Below, piece after piece: positions 6,739 to 8,141 of a DNA stretch of 8,141 nucleotides. The position numbers and the translations under genes were made by a program. The notes beneath the pieces were generated by a model. The model made no database searches. It saw only the letters and a list, made by a program, of their open reading frames with translations, and was not told the origin of the DNA. Origin of the DNA: Nitrospirota bacterium (GTDB lineage Bacteria > Nitrospirota > Thermodesulfovibrionia > JACRGW01); NCBI GenBank assembly GCA_016212195.1, contig JACRGW010000031.1, positions 1-8,141 on the forward strand. Reading direction: 5' to 3'. Every line of letters starts with the position of its first letter. Position 1 is the first letter of the stretch.

Positions 6739-8082
6739 TTATCCTTTTAGTGTTTTTATTATGCCTTCAATCTTTTCTTTAATTTCCTCATCTCTTTTTA
6801 TCTTGTCTTCTATAAGTTTTGTTGAATGTATTACGGTTGAGTGGTCTTTTCCTCCAAAATGTTTTCCTATCTCGTTTAGAGAAATATTTGTCAATTTCCT
6901 GCATAAATACATCGCTATTTGCCTTGGAAAGGCTATTTCTCTTGTCCTTCTTTTTATCTTCATATCCTGTGGTTTAATACCAAAATTTTCAGCGACAGTC
7001 TTCTGAATATCCTCGACTGTTATTACCCTTTCTCTTTCATATATTACATCTTTCAGAATATCTTTTGCCAGTTCTAAAGAAATCTCTATTTTTTTAAGTG
7101 CTGAATACGCCCCTAACCTTATAAGGCAGCCTTCCAGTTCCCTTATATTTGTTTTAATCTTTGATGCAATAAATATTGAGACATCCTTTGGTAGTTTAAT
7201 GCCTTCTAATTCTGCTTTTTTCTCAAGGATGGCTACCTTAGTCTCAAGATCTGGTGGCTGTATATCCGCTATAAGACCCCATTCAAACCTTGACCTTAGT
7301 CGTTCCTCTATCTCTGGCATCTCTTTAGGAAAACGGTCACTTGAAATAACTATCTGTTTCTGGGTTTCATACAGTGTATTGAATGTATGGAAGAATTCTT
7401 CCTGGGTTCTTTCCTTTCCTGCAATAAATTGAATGTCGTCCATAAGAAGAATGTCCATACCTCTATATTTATTTCTAAAATCTTCCATCTTCTGGTATCT
7501 AATTGAGGTTATAAGTTCATTTGTAAATACTTCTGAAGGCATGTAGGCTAATTTCAGGAGAAGTTTTGTATTTGTATTTATGATGTTATTACCTATAGCA
7601 TTCATCAGATGTGTCTTTCCTAAGCCAACTCCTCCGTATATAAATAAAGGATTGTATGAAAATGCTGGCTTTTCTGCCACGGCTCTTGCTGCTGCATGTG
7701 CAAATTGGTTACTGAGTCCTACTACAAAATTTTCAAATGTGTATTTTGGATTTACGCCTGTTCCACTTAATTCTCTTTGCTTTTTGTTTATATGGCCGTT
7801 GTTTTTTTCTTTTGTTTTGTTTTCGGTTTTCTCCTTTTTAGAGACTGATATTTTTAATAAAATATCTTTTTTTTCAGAAATTCTTTCTAGTGTTTCTGTT
7901 ACTAAACTTTGATATCGTTCTTCTATCCATTCCTTAAAGAACCTATTTGGTACTTCAATTTCTGCCTCTTTTTCAGAAAAAGAGATTAACCTTATAGGTT
8001 TAAACCACATCTCAAATCCTTGAGGAGGTATTTTCTCTTCTATAACACTTAGGGTTTTTTGCCATAATTCTTTTTTTTCCAT
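6739..8082 (-). CDS. dnaA: Chromosomal replication initiator protein DnaA
   Basis: AAA+ ATPase that binds DnaA boxes, melts the origin and loads the replicative helicase. The 447 residues are a normal length. Domain I (about 1-80) includes LWQKTLSVIEEKI and VPNRFFKEWIEERY, the helicase-interaction and self-assembly module. Domain II (about 82-110) is a short Lys/Asn/Glu-rich linker. Domain III has Walker A GGVGLGKTHL (150-159), Walker B ILLMDDIQF (211-219), sensor I in VISSDR (245-250), the arginine-finger box RLRSRFEWGL (261-270) and sensor II NIRELEG (312-318). Domain IV ends with the DNA-binding signature GGKDHSTVIHS (410-420). The start is ATG at 8082-8080; MEKKELWQKT lines up with other DnaA N-termini. 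There is no clear Shine-Dalgarno sequence, and the leader is A-rich (AAAGAAAAAATAAG). The promoter directly upstream overlaps DnaA boxes, so autoregulation is inferred. dnaN follows 58 bp downstream. Confidence 0.98.
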   Translation of the reverse strand: MEKKELWQKTLSVIEEKIPPQGFEMWFKPIRLISFSEKEAEIEVPNRFFKEWIEERYQSLVTETLERISEKKDILLKISVSKKEKTENKTKEKNNGHINKKQRELSGTGVNPKYTFENFVVGLSNQFAHAAARAVAEKPAFSYNPLFIYGGVGLGKTHLMNAIGNNIINTNTKLLLKLAYMPSEVFTNELITSIRYQKMEDFRNKYRGMDILLMDDIQFIAGKERTQEEFFHTFNTLYETQKQIVISSDRFPKEMPEIEERLRSRFEWGLIADIQPPDLETKVAILEKKAELEGIKLPKDVSIFIASKIKTNIRELEGCLIRLGAYSALKKIEISLELAKDILKDVIYERERVITVEDIQKTVAENFGIKPQDMKIKRRTREIAFPRQIAMYLCRKLTNISLNEIGKHFGGKDHSTVIHSTKLIEDKIKRDEEIKEKIEGIIKTLKG

Positions 8083-8099
8083 CTTATTTTTTCTTTACT

Positions 8100-8108
8100 T
8101 TATACACA
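8100..8108 (+). promoter_or_regulatory. DnaA box, TTATNCACA class
   Basis: TTATACACA fits the TTATNCACA consensus fully. It has the same orientation as the perfect box, 12 bp away start to start (3 bp between boxes). It overlaps the predicted -10 hexamer of dnaA. Confidence 0.75.
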
Positions 8109-8111
8109 ACC

Positions 8112-8120
8112 TTATCCACA
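8112..8120 (+). promoter_or_regulatory. DnaA box, perfect consensus
   Basis: The nine bases TTATCCACA match the strict high-affinity DnaA box consensus exactly. The box lies 30 bp upstream of the dnaA start, inside the spacer of the predicted dnaA promoter. Confidence 0.85.
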
Positions 8121-8122
8121 CA

Positions 8123-8131
8123 TGTTAATAA
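8123..8131 (-). promoter_or_regulatory. Degenerate DnaA box (one mismatch)
   Basis: Read on the minus strand, TTATTAACA differs from TTATNCACA at one position, an A in place of the first C. It overlaps the predicted -35 hexamer. It lies on the opposite strand from the other two boxes. A match this loose is common in AT-rich DNA, so it counts only because of its position. Confidence 0.3.
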
Positions 8132-8141
8132 TTCTTTTCCC

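Larger units (their letters stand above)
8099..8128 (-). promoter_or_regulatory. Predicted sigma70-type dnaA promoter
   Basis: On the minus strand, TTAACA (8128-8123, 5 of 6 to TTGACA) and TATAAA (8104-8099, 5 of 6 to TATAAT) are separated by 18 bp. Transcription would start near 8091-8094, leaving a leader of only about 9-12 nt before the dnaA ATG. Both consensus DnaA boxes fall in the spacer and the -10, where bound DnaA would be expected to block RNA polymerase. This is a prediction by eye from one site. Confidence 0.55.
8083..8141. other. Probable edge of oriC / dnaA control region (incomplete)
   Basis: This AT-rich leader between dnaA and the window edge holds two consensus DnaA boxes in tandem and one degenerate box. 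Many bacterial origins lie directly upstream of dnaA, so this may be one end of oriC. Only 59 bases are visible. A full box cluster and a DNA-unwinding element cannot be shown here. The boxes could instead serve only dnaA autoregulation. Confidence 0.5.

Overview
This window looks like the start of a bacterial chromosome-replication gene cluster, read leftward on the minus strand. From right to left it holds dnaA (initiator), dnaN (sliding clamp), gyrB and gyrA (the two DNA gyrase subunits), and the first 189 codons of serS (seryl-tRNA synthetase), which runs off the left edge. Everything real is on the minus strand. Open frames on the plus strand are antisense shadows of these conserved genes.

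Layout. Bases 8083-8141 are the leader upstream of dnaA and probably the edge of the replication origin. They carry two consensus DnaA boxes and a sigma70-like promoter that overlaps them. dnaA (8082-6739) is followed by a 58-bp AT-rich gap and then dnaN (6680-5559), which has the best Shine-Dalgarno sequence in the window. The dnaN stop and gyrB start share one base (TAATG), so there is no room for recF, which often lies between them. gyrB (5559-3130) and gyrA (3070-638) are 59 bp apart, and gyrA and serS are 69 bp apart. No convincing terminator hairpin was seen between any pair, so one polycistronic transcript is plausible. No gene-free stretch exceeds 70 bases.

The genes form a coherent set: DnaA opens the origin, the clamp gives the replicase processivity, and gyrase removes the positive supercoils ahead of the fork. 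serS is a translation gene that appears to share the transcript. All genes point away from dnaA, which fits leading-strand placement if the origin lies at or beyond the right edge.

Organism. This is a bacterium with moderate to low GC. The GyrB is the long form with an insert after the TOPRIM domain, as in E. coli and many Gram-negative lineages. Arginine is coded mostly by AGA/AGG and the coding strand is purine-rich, a pattern often seen in thermophiles and in some deep-branching Gram-negative phyla. The phylum cannot be fixed from the sequence alone; a Nitrospirota- or Desulfobacterota-like lineage is only a guess. I found no mobile element, CRISPR array, RNA gene or unknown system. The points of interest are in gene order, regulation and drug-contact residues.
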